DNA from: Pterois miles
Lineage: Eukaryota > Chordata > Actinopteri > Perciformes > Scorpaenidae
NCBI GenBank assembly: GCA_947000775.1
Contig: CAMQGK010000638.1
Coordinates: 25,051,001-25,115,000, forward strand
Direction: 5' to 3'
Length of the DNA stretch: 64,000 nt
Below are positions 33,746-46,182 of this stretch, piece after piece (positions within the stretch are counted from its first letter, which is position 1; every line of letters begins with the position of its first letter). Below the pieces are notes generated by a model. It worked only from the letters and a program-made list of their open reading frames with translations. It did not search any database and was not told where the DNA came from. The position numbers were made by a program, and so were the translations under genes.

Positions 33746-34799
33746 CAGAGGTGAAGGAAACGTTACTGCGCCTGCGCTGGTTTTAAACATCTCCATTTTA
33801 GGGGCTGGAAAACGCCAGGGCAGTGTCGACGCCAGGCATATACATAACAAAAGGTATGCATTTTAAAAATGCATTAAAAACACATTAGTGTGAATGTAGC
33901 AACCAACAAATTGACATAAATGTTTTTATCCCCTGCAGATGCCTCCAGACTTTTGGCCATGTACTATGTCAATAACATATTTGCATCACCTTGCTAAAAG
34001 ATGCTGCAGTTTTAGTTTTTCTTGTAATGCTGCATTTCCTTGCTATTTGTCACAGTGTACTGATGCGACTCTGTTTGCCCCCCTCCTTTATCAAACAGAC
34101 AGAAGGCCTCTTCAACACACACAGTACAAACTGTGAGTGGTTAAGGAACACAAAGAGGGATTGAGATGAAGGGTGGGGCTGAGTGGAGGAGGACAGAGGG
34201 AGAAGTGTCAGCGAGGGGACAAAGACAACACCATCTGACTACAGATGATTGTTTCAGTCATTAGCATGGGTTTGGACCTTCGCTGAAATCTCAGCAGGGC
34301 TTTTCTCTGGTGACACTGCAGGCAAAGCCTTTATTGAGCAAATGATGATGTTGAAGTGGAGCGAGTACTTCCACTTCTCCTTGTCCCTTTAATGACCTTT
34401 TACTTTTAAAGCATTTCCATAGAATATATCATGATACTAAAAGAGCTAATAAACAGAAAGTAGTGCAAATGGCCAAAAGAAAAAGATTCAAGTCAAGTGG
34501 GGAAACTTCAAACCACTGATAAGCAGCCTGACCTTATCTAGCATTATACTTGTGATATGAGTATACATCCCTGTTTTCTGCATTTAGTACTACTAAAATA
34601 TACTATATCATAGAGCTTTATTTACATTTTTTGACCTCCCCCACAGTGGAAAAAATAAAATAAGTCACTGGACATACTTTTGGAGTAAAGAAATAGTGCC
34701 TGATTGGGCACTTTTCCAGTGGTTTTTATCTACAGGACAACATTATTTGTCTGTGTCTTCCAAAAAGTATAACAAATCACTGTCGGAAAATAACACAGT
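33746..34799. other. Anonymous DNA
   Basis: No clear feature. Around 33780-33860 the words GGAAAACGCC and GTGTCGACGCC may be an old MITE end but lack a partner. Confidence 0.3.
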
Positions 34800-35035
34800 G
34801 ATGTGCAATGATGTGACGATGCTACGGTTAAGGTTTGGTTTGGATAAAAACAGCTTTGTTAGGTTTAGGAAAACATTGTGGTTTGGATTGAAATGACTAC
34901 ACCAAGAGACCAGCATCATCATGGTTACAATAATAACTATTTGGTCATTGAATGTAAGCAGGAAACAAGAAGTTCACTCCAACATCCTGCCTCTGTGGAC
35001 TCAAGTCATTTTAAGGACTTTCTGCATGTCATGGT
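34800..35035 (-). repeat. Dispersed repeat R1, minus orientation
   Basis: GTTAGGTTTAGGAAAACATT and GTGGTTTGGATTGAAATGAC are the R1 minus-type core, followed by CATTTTAAGGACTTTCTGCA with CATGTCATGG near 35010-35035. Confidence 0.6.
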
Positions 35036-35115
35036 AACCTTGGACTGTAGCTATATAAGAAGTGGACGTAGTCACCATGATGTCAACCATTGGTTTGTGG
35101 ACTGGACTGCATTTT
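35036..35115 (-). repeat. Dispersed repeat R5, copy 2 (inverted)
   Basis: AGCTATATAAGAAGTGGACG then CAACCATTGGTTTGTGGACT and GCATTTTAAGATC mirror 32620-32690 in reverse complement. Confidence 0.5.
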
Positions 35116-36329
35116 AAGATCTGATCTGAGATCTGCAAAAAGTCTTGTGAGACTCGCTGCCCGGCGACCTATCGATGTCAATGCTGAGCCTTAACTATTC
35201 AAGCTCAATGCCTAACCTTATTATATATACATAAACGACCCTATTCAAGATCATTTATGTATATATGTATGTATGGTTGCAAAAATAACTTTAATAAAAA
35301 ACATCCTCAGAGCAAAACTTAGGTCTTGATTTTAAGAAATGAAGCCAGTAGCAGCCTCCGTATGTTCCACTCTCAGGTCTCATGCCGACATTGTATTTAC
35401 CCTGGTTGTCAACACTCGTGCAAGATGCCATATCAGCATCTAATCGACATGTTTGTTGGGTAGTGTCTCTGATAAGCTACATCTTTGTGAGTTTCTGACA
35501 ATGGGCTGAGTGCAGGTCCTTAGAAAAACAATAGCCTGGTGCATGGTGACCCGTCACCCTGTCAGGAGCCAGGTAGCCTGCTGAATCTTCCTGAAATACA
35601 AGTTCTAACTAACCAGCTCATTCAGATGACACAGGCTGTCTTTGCCTTATGCCCTCTGCTGTGCTCTTCCCAGGCAGCCTGATTATGTAAGCTGTTATCC
35701 AATCGAAGCCTGTCTGGATCGCACAGTCCTCTTTGTGCCTGTTTGTTTGCATAGTATATAGCTGAGAGCAGTACAAAGAAACCTGGATATTTGAAAGAGC
35801 TTTATGTAAGTTAAAGCCACACAGAGTGCGATCACAATACCTGCATGCGCTGACTGCAAATACATTTGGCACTGATGTAAGGCGAGAGACAAGCCGCAGT
35901 ATAATCACTGATGTGACAGTTTGGTTATACAAATGATCTATGTAGGAGTTATTGACAAAGCTTTATTCGCAAAACCTCTTGTTGCAGTGTATGTCATGAA
36001 AGCCTGAGAAAACTGTGCCTTGTTCTCGCAGAGCTAATGGACAGAGTGAATAGCAGGGTCCCACTCAGGGAGCAGAACGCCCACTTTAAGAGGATTGGAA
36101 ATGTTGAATACCTTCTTACAAGCAGGTTTGACCTCTGATTACTGCAAAGGCAGAAAGAGGGAGCTAAAGGCCACTGTACAGATCTCCAAATGTGTGGATC
36201 CAAGATCTTCCTCTTGCACATTCCTGTTGCGTTAACACCTCATATCAATAACAGTAAAGAGTAGATTCTTAGCCTATAAGGGTAACCTGGGTCTCAGTCC
36301 CAACTCATCAAATACCACAGGTTGGTCAG
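35116..36329. other. Anonymous DNA
   Basis: No recognised gene or repeat. Confidence 0.35.
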
Positions 36330-36990
36330 GCATCTGATACGACGCACCCAGGCACCCTTTAGCGCTTGTATGAGATGCACTGTGCTTTCAGCTAACTCTA
36401 ATGTAAACCCACCCGCGTCATTATTACTGTAGTATTAGTAGTAGCAGTATAACTGATATAGTATAACGAGCAAGAACTTCTTGGATGAAAGTTGGATGGA
36501 TAATATAAACAGGACTTTCACTCAGACTCCTGTTCATGTCCTGCGTGAAACCTCGTCAAAAAAGAGACATCAATTAACCTGCATGTCTTTGGACTGTGGG
36601 AGGAAGCCGGAGTACCCGGAGAACACCCACGCTAACATGGGGAGAACATGCAAACTCCACACAGAAGTGCCCCAAGCTGGATTCTGCAACCACTGTACAG
36701 CCCTATTTTATGTAACATTTTATCTTATTTTCACCAAACCCGGATGTTTTCCTAAACCCAACCAAGTATAAACCAATGCATTTCATCCCAGCTCACGACA
36801 TAACAAAAGCACAAAGAAATACTATGGTTGGGCTTAAAACTACTACATTTGTATAGTGAAAATGGGACTGATCGTTATGAACATGGGACACGAACAAACA
36901 GCTGATTTTAACATAAATGTGACATTTAACACATAGGACGTTAACAGGAGTCTCGTGGTTAAAAGCCTTACGTTTGTTGTGTCACTATAA
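36330..36990. repeat. R1 copy with inverted end blocks, split by a SINE
   Basis: Near the left side ACAGGACTTTCACTCAGACT, CCTGTTCATGTCCTGCGTGA (plus type). Near the right side ACGTTAACAGGAGTCTCGTG, GTTAAAAGCCTTACGTTTGT (the same blocks in minus orientation). Between them GGATGTTTTCCTAAACCCAA (plus) is followed by ACTATGGTTGGGCTTAAAAC (minus). The copy is thus roughly palindromic at the level of blocks, arguing that R1 is a DNA element with long, diverged inverted ends. SINE-B at 36568-36698 interrupts it. Confidence 0.6.
36568..36698 (-). mobile_element. SINE-B core fragment, minus orientation
   Basis: CATCAATTAACCTGCATGTC, TTTGGACTGTGGGAGGAAGC, CGGAGTACCCGGAGAACACC, CATGGGGAGAACATGCAAAC and TCCACACAGAAG. 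Both the tRNA head and the 3' part are missing. Confidence 0.8.
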
Positions 36991-39710
36991 ATATGAGACT
37001 TTGAATCACTCTATTTCACTCTTTTAAGACATTAAGTATTCACTAAGACCTAATATTTATGTTATCAATACAAGAGGGACAGCCTCTCCTGTTAACATCT
37101 AACAGAAGTACAGTAGACCCACAACGGCGATTACCACATTAGCCACTGGTTGCACTGGTCCAGTTCAGCAGATGGCGACAATGCAACAAAAAGGTAGTGG
37201 CAATATGGCATGGTAGACAAAACTGTAGGCTGTTGCCTCTTTGTATACAAATTTGCAATGTCGTAACTATCTCAGAAACAGTAGGTCTTTAAGCATAAAG
37301 CAGAATATGACAACCATGTCAAGACAATATTTAATTACGTGTATGAAGCAATGAAGGAACAAACCCATGTTGTTTTTAAATGTTTAAATGTAAATTAACT
37401 TGTTTCTTGTGTACATTCCTGTTCCTGTTTGCATCTAAACAACTATGGCAATTATGAAAATCAGTTCAGCGGTGTCAATTTTAACACCCATAGAAACAAC
37501 ATCACAGAGGCAGGCGTTGATCTTTTGTCTTTACTGTTGCACTACACATGTTGTAATTAATGAGTGTAAAGAAAACATGCAGAGGTGTTTTCGAGGATAT
37601 TAACTGCTGCGGTAGCAAATAACTGCATTGAAACAATCAGCATCATTACTAAAGTTACTATTGCTGTGCTACAAGGCTCATGTTTGACCATCAAGGAGGA
37701 TCAGTGATGCAAGCTCTACATCACCAGTTTCTGGGCCATAGGAAAGTAGTATAACAGGGACCAGGAAGTATGGCAAATTAATTAAGATTCTTGTTCCTAC
37801 AGCCAAAATGCAAATAAGGTTACTGGTTTGCTAAAATGGTTTCTGTAGTGGAAATGGATGTGGAAGTAATTCAGAATTAGTCTGTTGTCACATATTGGGA
37901 ATGACAACTGGATCTACTGCATCGTTTCACATCACCTTTGTCTTTGCTGACAAATTGCATTTAAACACGCCGCAACGGCTACAGCCGACGGCCGTTTAGC
38001 ACGTACGTTCTGAGCCTGCGTAAGAGAAAATAACTCTCCACAACAGCAGGCGGCAGTAGTCTGTATTCATCTTACACTCAGGAGATGAAACCAGAAGTCA
38101 ACATTGATGTATTAGGTAGTACTACTTTCATACATACTTTCATGCAAAATTAGCACTGGAGCAAAAGACTCCTCAACAAACTAGTTCCTTCTGAGCGTAC
38201 CCGGCTTTTAACATAGACCTTTGGTTCCTGATGTCAAAATGAAGGTAAAGTTCCTGAGTTCTTAAAAAGGTTCCCAGGTTCCAGGACAGGTCCCTGTGGT
38301 AGGAATTGGATAGAAGATATGTTACAGAGCGGTAGTAGGCAGCAAGTTTTATTTCTTTTTAACCTGCCCTTACAAAGGGATCACTCCCTGGTTCTAACCT
38401 TTGTACTCCTAATCAGCCAAGCGTGGTGTACACAGACAGGAATAAGAATGCACTCCTACCACTCCAGTTGCCAGTGGCAATGTCAAACCAGCAGATCCTA
38501 CACACTGTAGTATTGATTGTGCTGGTGCGCCTTCGAGAGAATAGGCTCTGACCGTGTGATGATTGCAAGTGTGTCTGTATTCATTTAGTCATGAGGTGCA
38601 AAAAGGAAGAGCTCATTTGGTAATCAGAGTCACACAGCGATGGATCGATATGGTTCGAGACACATGTTGCAGAGGAATACGGCTCTGCTGACTCTAATGC
38701 CACTTGCTTTGTAATCAAGTGCTCAAATCACAGGAGATGTTTTCATTCTCCTGTGAAAAGGGCTTCAGTGCCCACCAATCATTTTTAGCGTACACTGTAT
38801 CCTGTGTGAAATGGACATAAAATAAGAATGAGCAGCTGCTGGCATCAAAAGATATCAGTCAAACGGAGCAGAGAAGCTAAAAGAAAAGGACAGTGGATCT
38901 TTGCTGCCTTTCTCTCTGGTCTCTGTCAGTTCAGTCAGCTGTGATTTCCATATCAATATTTGAGTGACACTGAATAATTTAGAGGCGTGCAGTGACACAA
39001 CGGGATGCAAGGCTGAGTGGCGCCCTGCCACCGCTCTTATTATTTGTGTGTGTATGTGTGTATCTGTGCATTCAGAATATATATTTGTAAGTCGACTGAC
39101 AGAAATTGAAAAAGCAATCATGTATGTGAAAGTCTGCATCGGTAGAATAGGCTCTCAAATGGCCTGCCAAAGAGCCACTTGCTTCCAGAAGAGCAGTTCT
39201 GAGTAATAAAAATTCTGCTCAAGGTGCATTCAGAGGTAATATTTAAAAACCAAACATTCATAGTATGACAGATGACATGTGAACAACTTATTTTCCATAG
39301 GATAGTATATTTCTAGGGCAGAGGAATGAAAACCTACCGGAGAAGTAGCATCTTAGAGTACGTGAAAGACTGGGAGAGCAACACTTTGCAAAAAAAACAT
39401 CAAACAGGAGCAAACATGATAGATGATGGGCAGGAAGAATTAGTTGTTTTTGCACTACTTTGTACTGAAAATTGATGAAGAAAAATATGGATGAAGTCAC
39501 TGAGAGACGTTAAATACGCACTCATGCTGTTGCCACAAATCAACAAGTTGGTCCAACTCCAGCTTACTGCTACTGCTACTGTTACTACTGGCCACTGGGA
39601 CGGCGGTGGATGTCCTTCCGCTTCAGTCACCTTGGTTCTCAATTAGCTATCGTTCGTTTCAACGTGACTGCGTCATCATCTGTCCGGGTTCCCCAAACAA
39701 TACAGAATAT
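36991..39710. other. Anonymous, largely single-copy DNA
   Basis: No recognised transposon. The part from 38520 to 38960 has balanced composition, a perfect short hairpin and no coding signs, so it is a second candidate regulatory block. Nothing can be proved from sequence alone. Confidence 0.3.
38728..38756. other. Perfect 10-bp hairpin
   Basis: TCACAGGAGA and TCTCCTGTGA are exact complements separated by a 9-base loop, TGTTTTCAT. It is too short for a microRNA precursor as it stands and there is no terminator context. It may be chance or a paired protein-binding site. Confidence 0.5.
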
Positions 39711-39998
39711 CCATCCATCGTCAACCGCTTTTCCCGTTAGGGGTCGCGGGGGGGCTGGAGCCGATCCCAGCTGGCATTAGGCGAAGGCGGGGTTCACCCT
39801 GGACAGGTCGCCAGTCCATCGCAGGGCACATAGAGACAGACAACATATAGACAGACAACCATTCACGCTCACATTCACACCTACAGGCAATTTAGAGTCA
39901 TCAATTAACCTAAACAGCATGTCTTTGGACTGTGGGAAGCCGGAGTACCCGGAGAAAACCCACGCTTACAAGGGGAGAACATGCAAACTCCACACAGC
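39711..39998 (-). mobile_element. SINE-B, minus orientation, head missing
   Basis: CCATCCATCGTCAACCGCTT, TTCCCGTTAGGGGTCGCGGG, GCTGGCATTAGGCGAAGGCG, GTCGCCAGTCCATCGCAGGG, ATGTCTTTGGACTGTGGGAA and GAACATGCAAACTCCACACA. The tRNA-like head (expected after 39998) is absent. ACATATAGACAGACA is duplicated near 39828-39857. Confidence 0.88.
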
Positions 39999-40086
39999 AT
40001 ATATCAATAGATATTGAATATGTAGCATACTGCAGTATACTATAATATACCATAATGTAACATAATTGTAGTATACCACAGTTTAT

Positions 40087-40446
40087 GGGGGGGCGGCAGT
40101 AGCTCAGTCTGTAGGGAGTTGGCATGGGAACCGGAGGGTCACCGGTTCAAGTCCCACCATGGACCAAGAACTGAGTGTGAACTGGTAGCTGGAGAGGTGC
40201 CAGTTTACCTCTTGGGCACTGCCGAGGTGCCCCTGAGCAAGGCACCAAACCCCCAACTGCTCGGGGCGCTTGTCAGGAGCAGCCCCCTCACTCTGACATC
40301 TCTCCATTGTTGGATGTTGATGTGTGTGTTCAGGTCTGCATGTACCGTGTATAAGTTAACAACAGAGTGAAAAAATTGAATTTCTCCCCTCGTGGGACTA
40401 ATAAAGGACTATCTTCTTCTTCTTCTTCTTCTTCTTCTTCTTCTTT
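40087..40446 (+). mobile_element. SINE-A, full length
   Basis: Head GGCGGCAGTAGCTCAGTCTG and B box GGTTCAAGTCC (near 40144), body as in 28702-29057, tail ATTGAATTTCTCCCCTCGTG then GGACTAATAAAGGACTATCT, ending in a (CTT)n run of about 35 bases. The long CTT tail and close match to the other copy indicate recent insertion. Confidence 0.93.
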
Positions 40447-40500
40447 ACCATAATGTATAATAATAATAACAATAATAATAATGATAATAATAAAAGCATA
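40412..40500 (+). repeat. (CTT)n then (AAT)n simple repeats
   Basis: (TCT)n at 40412-40446 forms the SINE-A tail. An impure AAT/AAC repeat follows at about 40458-40493. Confidence 0.9.
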
Positions 40501-42189
40501 GCATAATAATAGCATAATAATAATGTAGTGAACTGCAGTATACCAAATTGTGTTATAGTATTGTCAACATGATATGACATACTATAGTACAAGTATCCTA
40601 TATAATTGTAATGTAATGTATTATATCATCAAATAAGGAGCTTACTGTACATACAGAAGTAATATGTATTATAACATCTAGTATAGTTTGGCTTTGCATA
40701 TATATTATGCATAGAATGCTTAGTGTGATATAGTATAATGTAGTATAGTGCAGTAGCAGTATGTCTGCAGAATAGACTGGCACTGTGGTCAGTATGTGTT
40801 TTAAGAGAGTGAGCGGCTGCTCTTTGCATTCCACTCAGCCACTGTTGACCCAGAGACTTTGCCCCTGTCTCTGTGACTGATCAGCCATTTATCAGCTCGC
40901 TATCTTGTGACTGGAGGCTGCTGTCACAGCCTTCCTCCCACTGAGTTGCCTGGAGACTGTTGCTCCTCTATCCACTTCAGGTACAAGGACAAAGGGGATG
41001 ATGCACTAATCCGCCCTGGAATATTGTGGCACGGCACAATGACTCTCAGTGGATCGCCTGCTGATTCCTTAACGTGAAAATGGAAAGTCAGGGTTTCTCA
41101 AATTAATCGTTTAATTTCTTAAAGCGCATGCTGTTTCACATAGCAGGGGACTGCTTATATCCCCATGCAATGGATTGTTAGCGTTAATTCAACTCTGAGC
41201 ATGTGCAAAACTGTTTGTATTGATGCATCGGACTTCATTAAACATCCTTTGTGAGGTCTTAACAGCAGATTCAGAGCCATGGCAGCTTTGAGTCAACAGC
41301 CAGCCTTCCAATCAACCTAATAGTCACTGAAACCTCAAACACCTGAGTATTTGGTGTCAGTCAGTCTGGATGCTGTCGCCTTAACAGAGAGCAGTGTCTG
41401 CTCACTAACAGATACAGGGCTCTCAAGGAGCAGAAGGATAACAAGCATTTTGATTGTGTGGGCATATACAGTATAATCCATGCTACTAACAGTAAAGGGT
41501 GTGGGAGTACAATAGACACTTATCATTTAATAGCGCCACATGCTTGCTCATTTTCTGATTTCAGGTCAAAATGATTTTCTCAGTCCTTCTCTATTATTTA
41601 TAATTATACCAAATGTAAGTGATTAGAAAACTACGGGAACTAGAACAGCTAAATCAGTAGGTTTATCTGCAAATGTAAAATGTAGTTTTACTGAAATCTA
41701 CAACATTGGAAACAAAACGTTTGTATTAACTGAGACTAAATGTAATTTGCATTAATTTAAAATTTTCACACTCAGACTCTCAGCTGGAGCATGTAATGTT
41801 AGTGGTTACAGATATGTCCTGTGCAGTTGTGAAATAAATATGCCAAAGATCATCACCACGCTAATTTGAACCCCCCGGAAAGGGTACATTCCCAGTTGGG
41901 AATCACTTCCCATAATGCTTTGCTACACTCTGGGCACTCTGTTTTTTTCCACCCTGAAAAAAGAAAAACCCTTTAAATCCAGATGCCTGGCTGAGGTAGA
42001 AAAGTTGATGAAAAACAGATGCAATAAAGGCTTAGCAAATTTCTTTGTTTTGACAATAAATTAAAGCTCAAGGTCCACTCACTGTTTGGAGCTTTCAACC
42101 ACATCTTTTGGTGTGTTGAACAGCGAAGGTCAAGAAAAAAAATTTCACACAACGTAGTGATCATCTGCCAGCAACATTAGCTTTTGTCT
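40501..42189. other. Anonymous DNA; low-complexity TATAGTA-rich left part
   Basis: From 40020 to 40080 and 40510 to 40760, on both sides of the SINE, the sequence is rich in TATAGTATA/CATAATGTA words. This suggests the SINE landed in one older low-complexity tract. 40800-41060 is balanced, single-copy sequence without a coding signal. Nothing else is recognised. Confidence 0.4.
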
Positions 42190-43150
42190 TTTCAGTTCGG
42201 TCGCACTAAATGGCGTTTGAATGACACGGTAATTTGTGAGTTGTTTTGCATGCAATAAAGTCTTGCTGCTTTTGGTATGTCATGTATACGCCATGCAGTC
42301 TGTACTGATTGCAATGCGAACGCATCTGTGTAACGACGCTCAGAGCTAGTAACGTAGAATTAAAAAGTGGATGTGGATGGGTCCAGCAAACACAGGACTT
42401 TCAACAAGGACACCGGTGATAGTGTCAAATACCGCCATTTGATAAGTGCCCCTCGGGATAAGATACCGACACATGGAGGCGCCCTTTATTGAATGCAAGC
42501 AACAAACCGGCCTTCCAAACTAACGCTCAGGGCAGCTATTTAACAAATAGCAGCAGGCAGCAGCAGGGCAACTTTTTATCAAACAAATACAGGACTTTCA
42601 CCCATGAGACTGTTTTTTGTGTCCTGTGTGAAACTAACTTACTTATTTTGTCATGTGATTGTTAGTAACGTGAGAGGTTAGTCACTCGGTAGTCACATTA
42701 ATGTCAACCATGACCATTTTCTAAACCTATCTAAGTGGTTGTGTTGCCTACACCTAACTTCCTGCAAGCAAACAGAAGTTTATTTTGAAAGTAACGCATG
42801 TATGCTGACACACCAACCCTGACGGTGGTACTTGATGAGATGGGAGTGAGAATGTGTTGTACAGTATTGTACATTTGTGACATTCGTGATGTGTTTTCCG
42901 TAACTTATGTTTACTTACGTAGTTTACTTGGTTTCCGTACTTATTTCAAACCTAACCATGATGTTTTTCCCCAGCTTAAGTGGTTTTGTTCACTAAACAT
43001 ACCCGCAAGTGTTTTACGGTAACAATGACACGCAAAATGTCAGCACAGCAATAACTCATTTAAACGACACATGAAAAGCCTAAAATGTATTATCATGATA
43101 CACATAAATGCAGTGGTATTTATATACTTTCCCATGAGATCGGTTTAGCT
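42190..43150 (+). repeat. Dispersed repeat R1, longest plus-orientation copy
   Basis: Blocks in order: GAATGACACGGTAATTTGTG, TCTGTACTGATTGCAATGCG, GGATGGGTCCAGCAAACACA with GGACTTTCAACAAGGACAC, a second ACAGGACTTTCACCCATGAG with GTGTCCTGTGTGAAAC (42590-42635), TTTTCTAAACCTATCTAAGT, CATTCGTGATGTGTTTTCCG, AAACCTAACCATGATGTTTT and TTCCCATGAGATCGG. The R1 start block occurs twice, so this is either a tandem pair or one copy inserted next to another. Confidence 0.7.
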
Positions 43151-45014
43151 TTTTAGTGTAATACCACCAGGAGGTATGACGTAAATACTGCACCAACCTA
43201 CGTGGAACAACCTTTGTTTTACAACTGCAATGTGAGCACACCTAGAGATAGACTCAAGAATAAAAAGAGTGAGGGTGCACCGAACCACATTGTCACCCGT
43301 TAGAGTCCATTTGGGGTCTTTGTTGTACATGACACCTGAGGTGAGAAGCAGTAAACGCAATTCTCAATGTATGACAAGTACTTGAGCCCCATTAGTTATC
43401 TTACCACATCTTTTCATAAAGATAGTTTACATAACACTTCAGAAATTTGCTTAAAACTAACCAGCATCTTCAACATTAGCTTTGATTTTACAGTGAAGGG
43501 ATAATTTTGTCACTAAGTTGCTTTTGCAGGCTTGTCATGTGCCAGCATTAGTGGATTTTCTCATCATTCCCCAGTTGAATACAGTAAAAAATGTCCAGCC
43601 AATCCGTATCCAGCTAAACATCAACCACTGTCTCTGAGCATCAGCTGCTAAACAGCCTTCGGGGACTTTATTCTGGCTCCACAAACATGATGGGGACAGA
43701 TATGACTGCTCCTATCTCCCTCTGATTTCTCTCTTCATTTCTCTTCCCATTCGTCTGCTTTGTCAATTTCAGCCTCCCCAGGCAGCCGTATGGGAGCATG
43801 TAGCCAGGCTCATTGTTTCGTTGCACCAACTATTTCCTTCTTCTTTATAGCCTCTGGATACAAGAACCAGGCTCCATTTGGCACACACACACACATTCAT
43901 GGATAGAAAAACCGACAGGAAATCAAGAGAAAACGGGTAGAGATGGGCGGGGGAGAGGTAAGACAGACAAATGACTTGGGGCCATGTTTCAAATCTAATC
44001 CTCTGTTTGTCTTCCAGGATCTCTACTCTTAAAGGGCTTGACATCAAATTCAATAAGACGATCTCAGGCTGGCATACCACGGAGCTCATTGGCTTTCAGT
44101 CCCCGCTCTCTTCCTGTCTCTAGCTCCGCTTCATCCCATCTGTCTGTACGCACTCTACCGCTCAATACTGTAGGGTTTTTGGAGGTCACAGTGACGACGG
44201 CTCCGCTCTGCTCTGATTTAAAAGGGCAACCATGATCTGAGTCCATCATGCTGAAAAGTTAACCATAAAAAGTGTTCTTCTCTGCTCATAAAAGCATGCA
44301 CCGCAGGGCCGCTGCTCTGAAGTCTCATCTGAAAATAAACTTGATACTCTACATTTTTTATTTCAAGAGGGCTCATCTAGTCCTCTCATGTGAGCTTTTC
44401 ACTGTGTCTAATTTTATGTAGAAACTTGTATTTTTCCACATGTACTGATGTGAACAATCCTCCCACACACAGTCCTTGAGCGTGGTCACCTTCCCCATGG
44501 TCACACGTCAAAATATAGCCAGGCATGGAAGAAGGGAGTAGGGGGAGGTAGGATAAGGGGAGAGATGGGGGGGTGGAGGTAGAGGACAAAAGGAGACGCT
44601 GAGGGATGGAGGTGAGAAAGGTGGAAGCTGTTGTGCTACTCATTAAGAAGGTGGTAAATAGCTGGTTACATTTATGTATATACAATATATTTCAGTGCTG
44701 ATCAGGAGCTTTTATACCCTTTTTTTTAACCTGGTTAAAAATTCACAGTGATTCTTTGCACACTCTCCAGAGGAACACTGAATAATAGTAGGGAGAAGCA
44801 TGTTAAAGTGATTTTACTAATGAGGAAAATAGAAATTTGTCGAAATGATAACATAAGGATACTCAACCTTGACTCCTACGTAATTACATTCCCATTCAAC
44901 TAAACTGCATTCTCAATTATGTTTCAAGGGAAACATATCACATTTTTAAACACATTAACAGTGTGAATTGAAATAAAACAAAACAAAAACACGACAAAAC
45001 AAACCTGGTTAGTG
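43151..45014. other. Anonymous DNA
   Basis: A GC-richer part at 43640-44250 has pyrimidine-rich stretches and a TTGTCTTCCAG acceptor-like word near 44010, but no downstream frame is convincing. A purine-rich tract (GGGAGTAGGGGGAGGTAGGA) lies near 44535-44600. No repeat is recognised. Confidence 0.35.
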
Positions 45015-45850
45015 ATGCAGGAAAGAGTCCTAAAACCTGGAAATGAGTTAAAATTTTAGCACTTCTGGTTCCCTTTTCTTGAAGTCAGTGTTTTGTTCTA
45101 CGACATAAAATACATCAGTATATACCCCACACGTGAATTTCGAACCTTTATGTGTCTTTAAAAAGGCAGTAGCTAACAAGTGGCTAAATGAGACTACTAA
45201 ACGTCATCACACTGACTCATCCGCCTGTTTAGCGTCAGTCGAGTCATGTGACCGTTGTGGAGTTCCTTTATAGCCTAATGTTAGCTTTTTACTTCTACCG
45301 ATTGCATTCACATTTAAAAAGTCATAAAAGTGGTGTTTGTGGAGATTATCTTGTTGAAAAAAATGTGTATCCTAAACGCTTATTTTTTGCAATAACCTAA
45401 AACCCAATGGAAAAATGGCGTTGGCTTTTTGAAGAAGAAGAAGATATTCCTTTATTAGTCCCGCTGGGGAAATTCAACTTTGTCACTCTGTTAACTTATA
45501 CACACACATGCACAAACAGGTCCATATACATGCAAAATGGAGAGATGTCTGAGTGAGGGGGCTGCTCCTGACAAGCGCCCCGAGCAGTTGGGGGTTTGGT
45601 GCCTTGCTCAGGGGCACCTCGGCAGTGCCCAAGAGGTAAACTGGCACCTCTCCAGCTACCAGTTCACACTCAGTTTTTGGCCCATGTCGGGACTTGAACC
45701 GGTGACCCTCCGGTTCCCAAGCCAACTCCCTACAGACTGAGCTACTGCCGCCCCCATTGTTGAGGGAATCAGTGTGATTCTAACTTCTGGGTTAACCTGC
45801 AAAAATACATTATCCCTGCACCACTCTGTTGGAAGTCACCTCATCCCCCA
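45015..45850 (+). repeat. Dispersed repeat R2, copy 2 (interrupted)
   Basis: It partners 3541-4030. R2 sequence runs 45015-45430, is interrupted by a SINE-A in minus orientation, and resumes at about 45756 with AACTTCTGGGTTAACCTGCA and ATTATCCCTGCACCACTCTG. This copy keeps about 125 bp deleted from copy 1 (for example AACCTAAAACCCAATGGAAA near 45392). Confidence 0.75.
45431..45755 (-). mobile_element. SINE-A, full length, minus orientation
   Basis: It starts with the complement of the tail (GAAGAAGAAGAAGATATTCC, TTTATTAGTCCCGCTGGGGA) and ends with the complement of the head (GGACTTGAACCGGTGACCCT, ACAGACTGAGCTACTGCCGC). It is inserted in R2. Confidence 0.92.
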
Positions 45851-46182
45851 AATTCTTCTGTGTAGTTGAGAAATCTACTGTTTGCTTTTTTAGAATCAGA
45901 GAAAATTAAGTTTTTGTTGCAGCGAAATTCAAAACAGCTTGGGTTCCCATCAAACCATACTTTGATAAATTCAAGAATTTCTGTAGATTCATTGCCCTAA
46001 ATTATTTTCTATACCCTCCTGCATTTTATTAATTTTTTTGTGTGTGCTTCCTGAGTTATTAATACTGTAAGGTACGATCTGACATCGGAGGCAGTGTGAT
46101 TTGTTCTGTGTTTGGGGGGAATGATTGAGGGGGGATGTAATGCAATGTTATCTGTACAGCGTTTAATTTTGTTGAGAATAGT
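45851..46182. other. Anonymous DNA
   Basis: Nothing recognised. Confidence 0.35.

Noticed and set aside
44000..44120. Possible exon after TTGTCTTCCAG with a short open frame
   Set aside because: The frame stops within about 35 codons, no donor site fits well, and the peptide is not recognisable.
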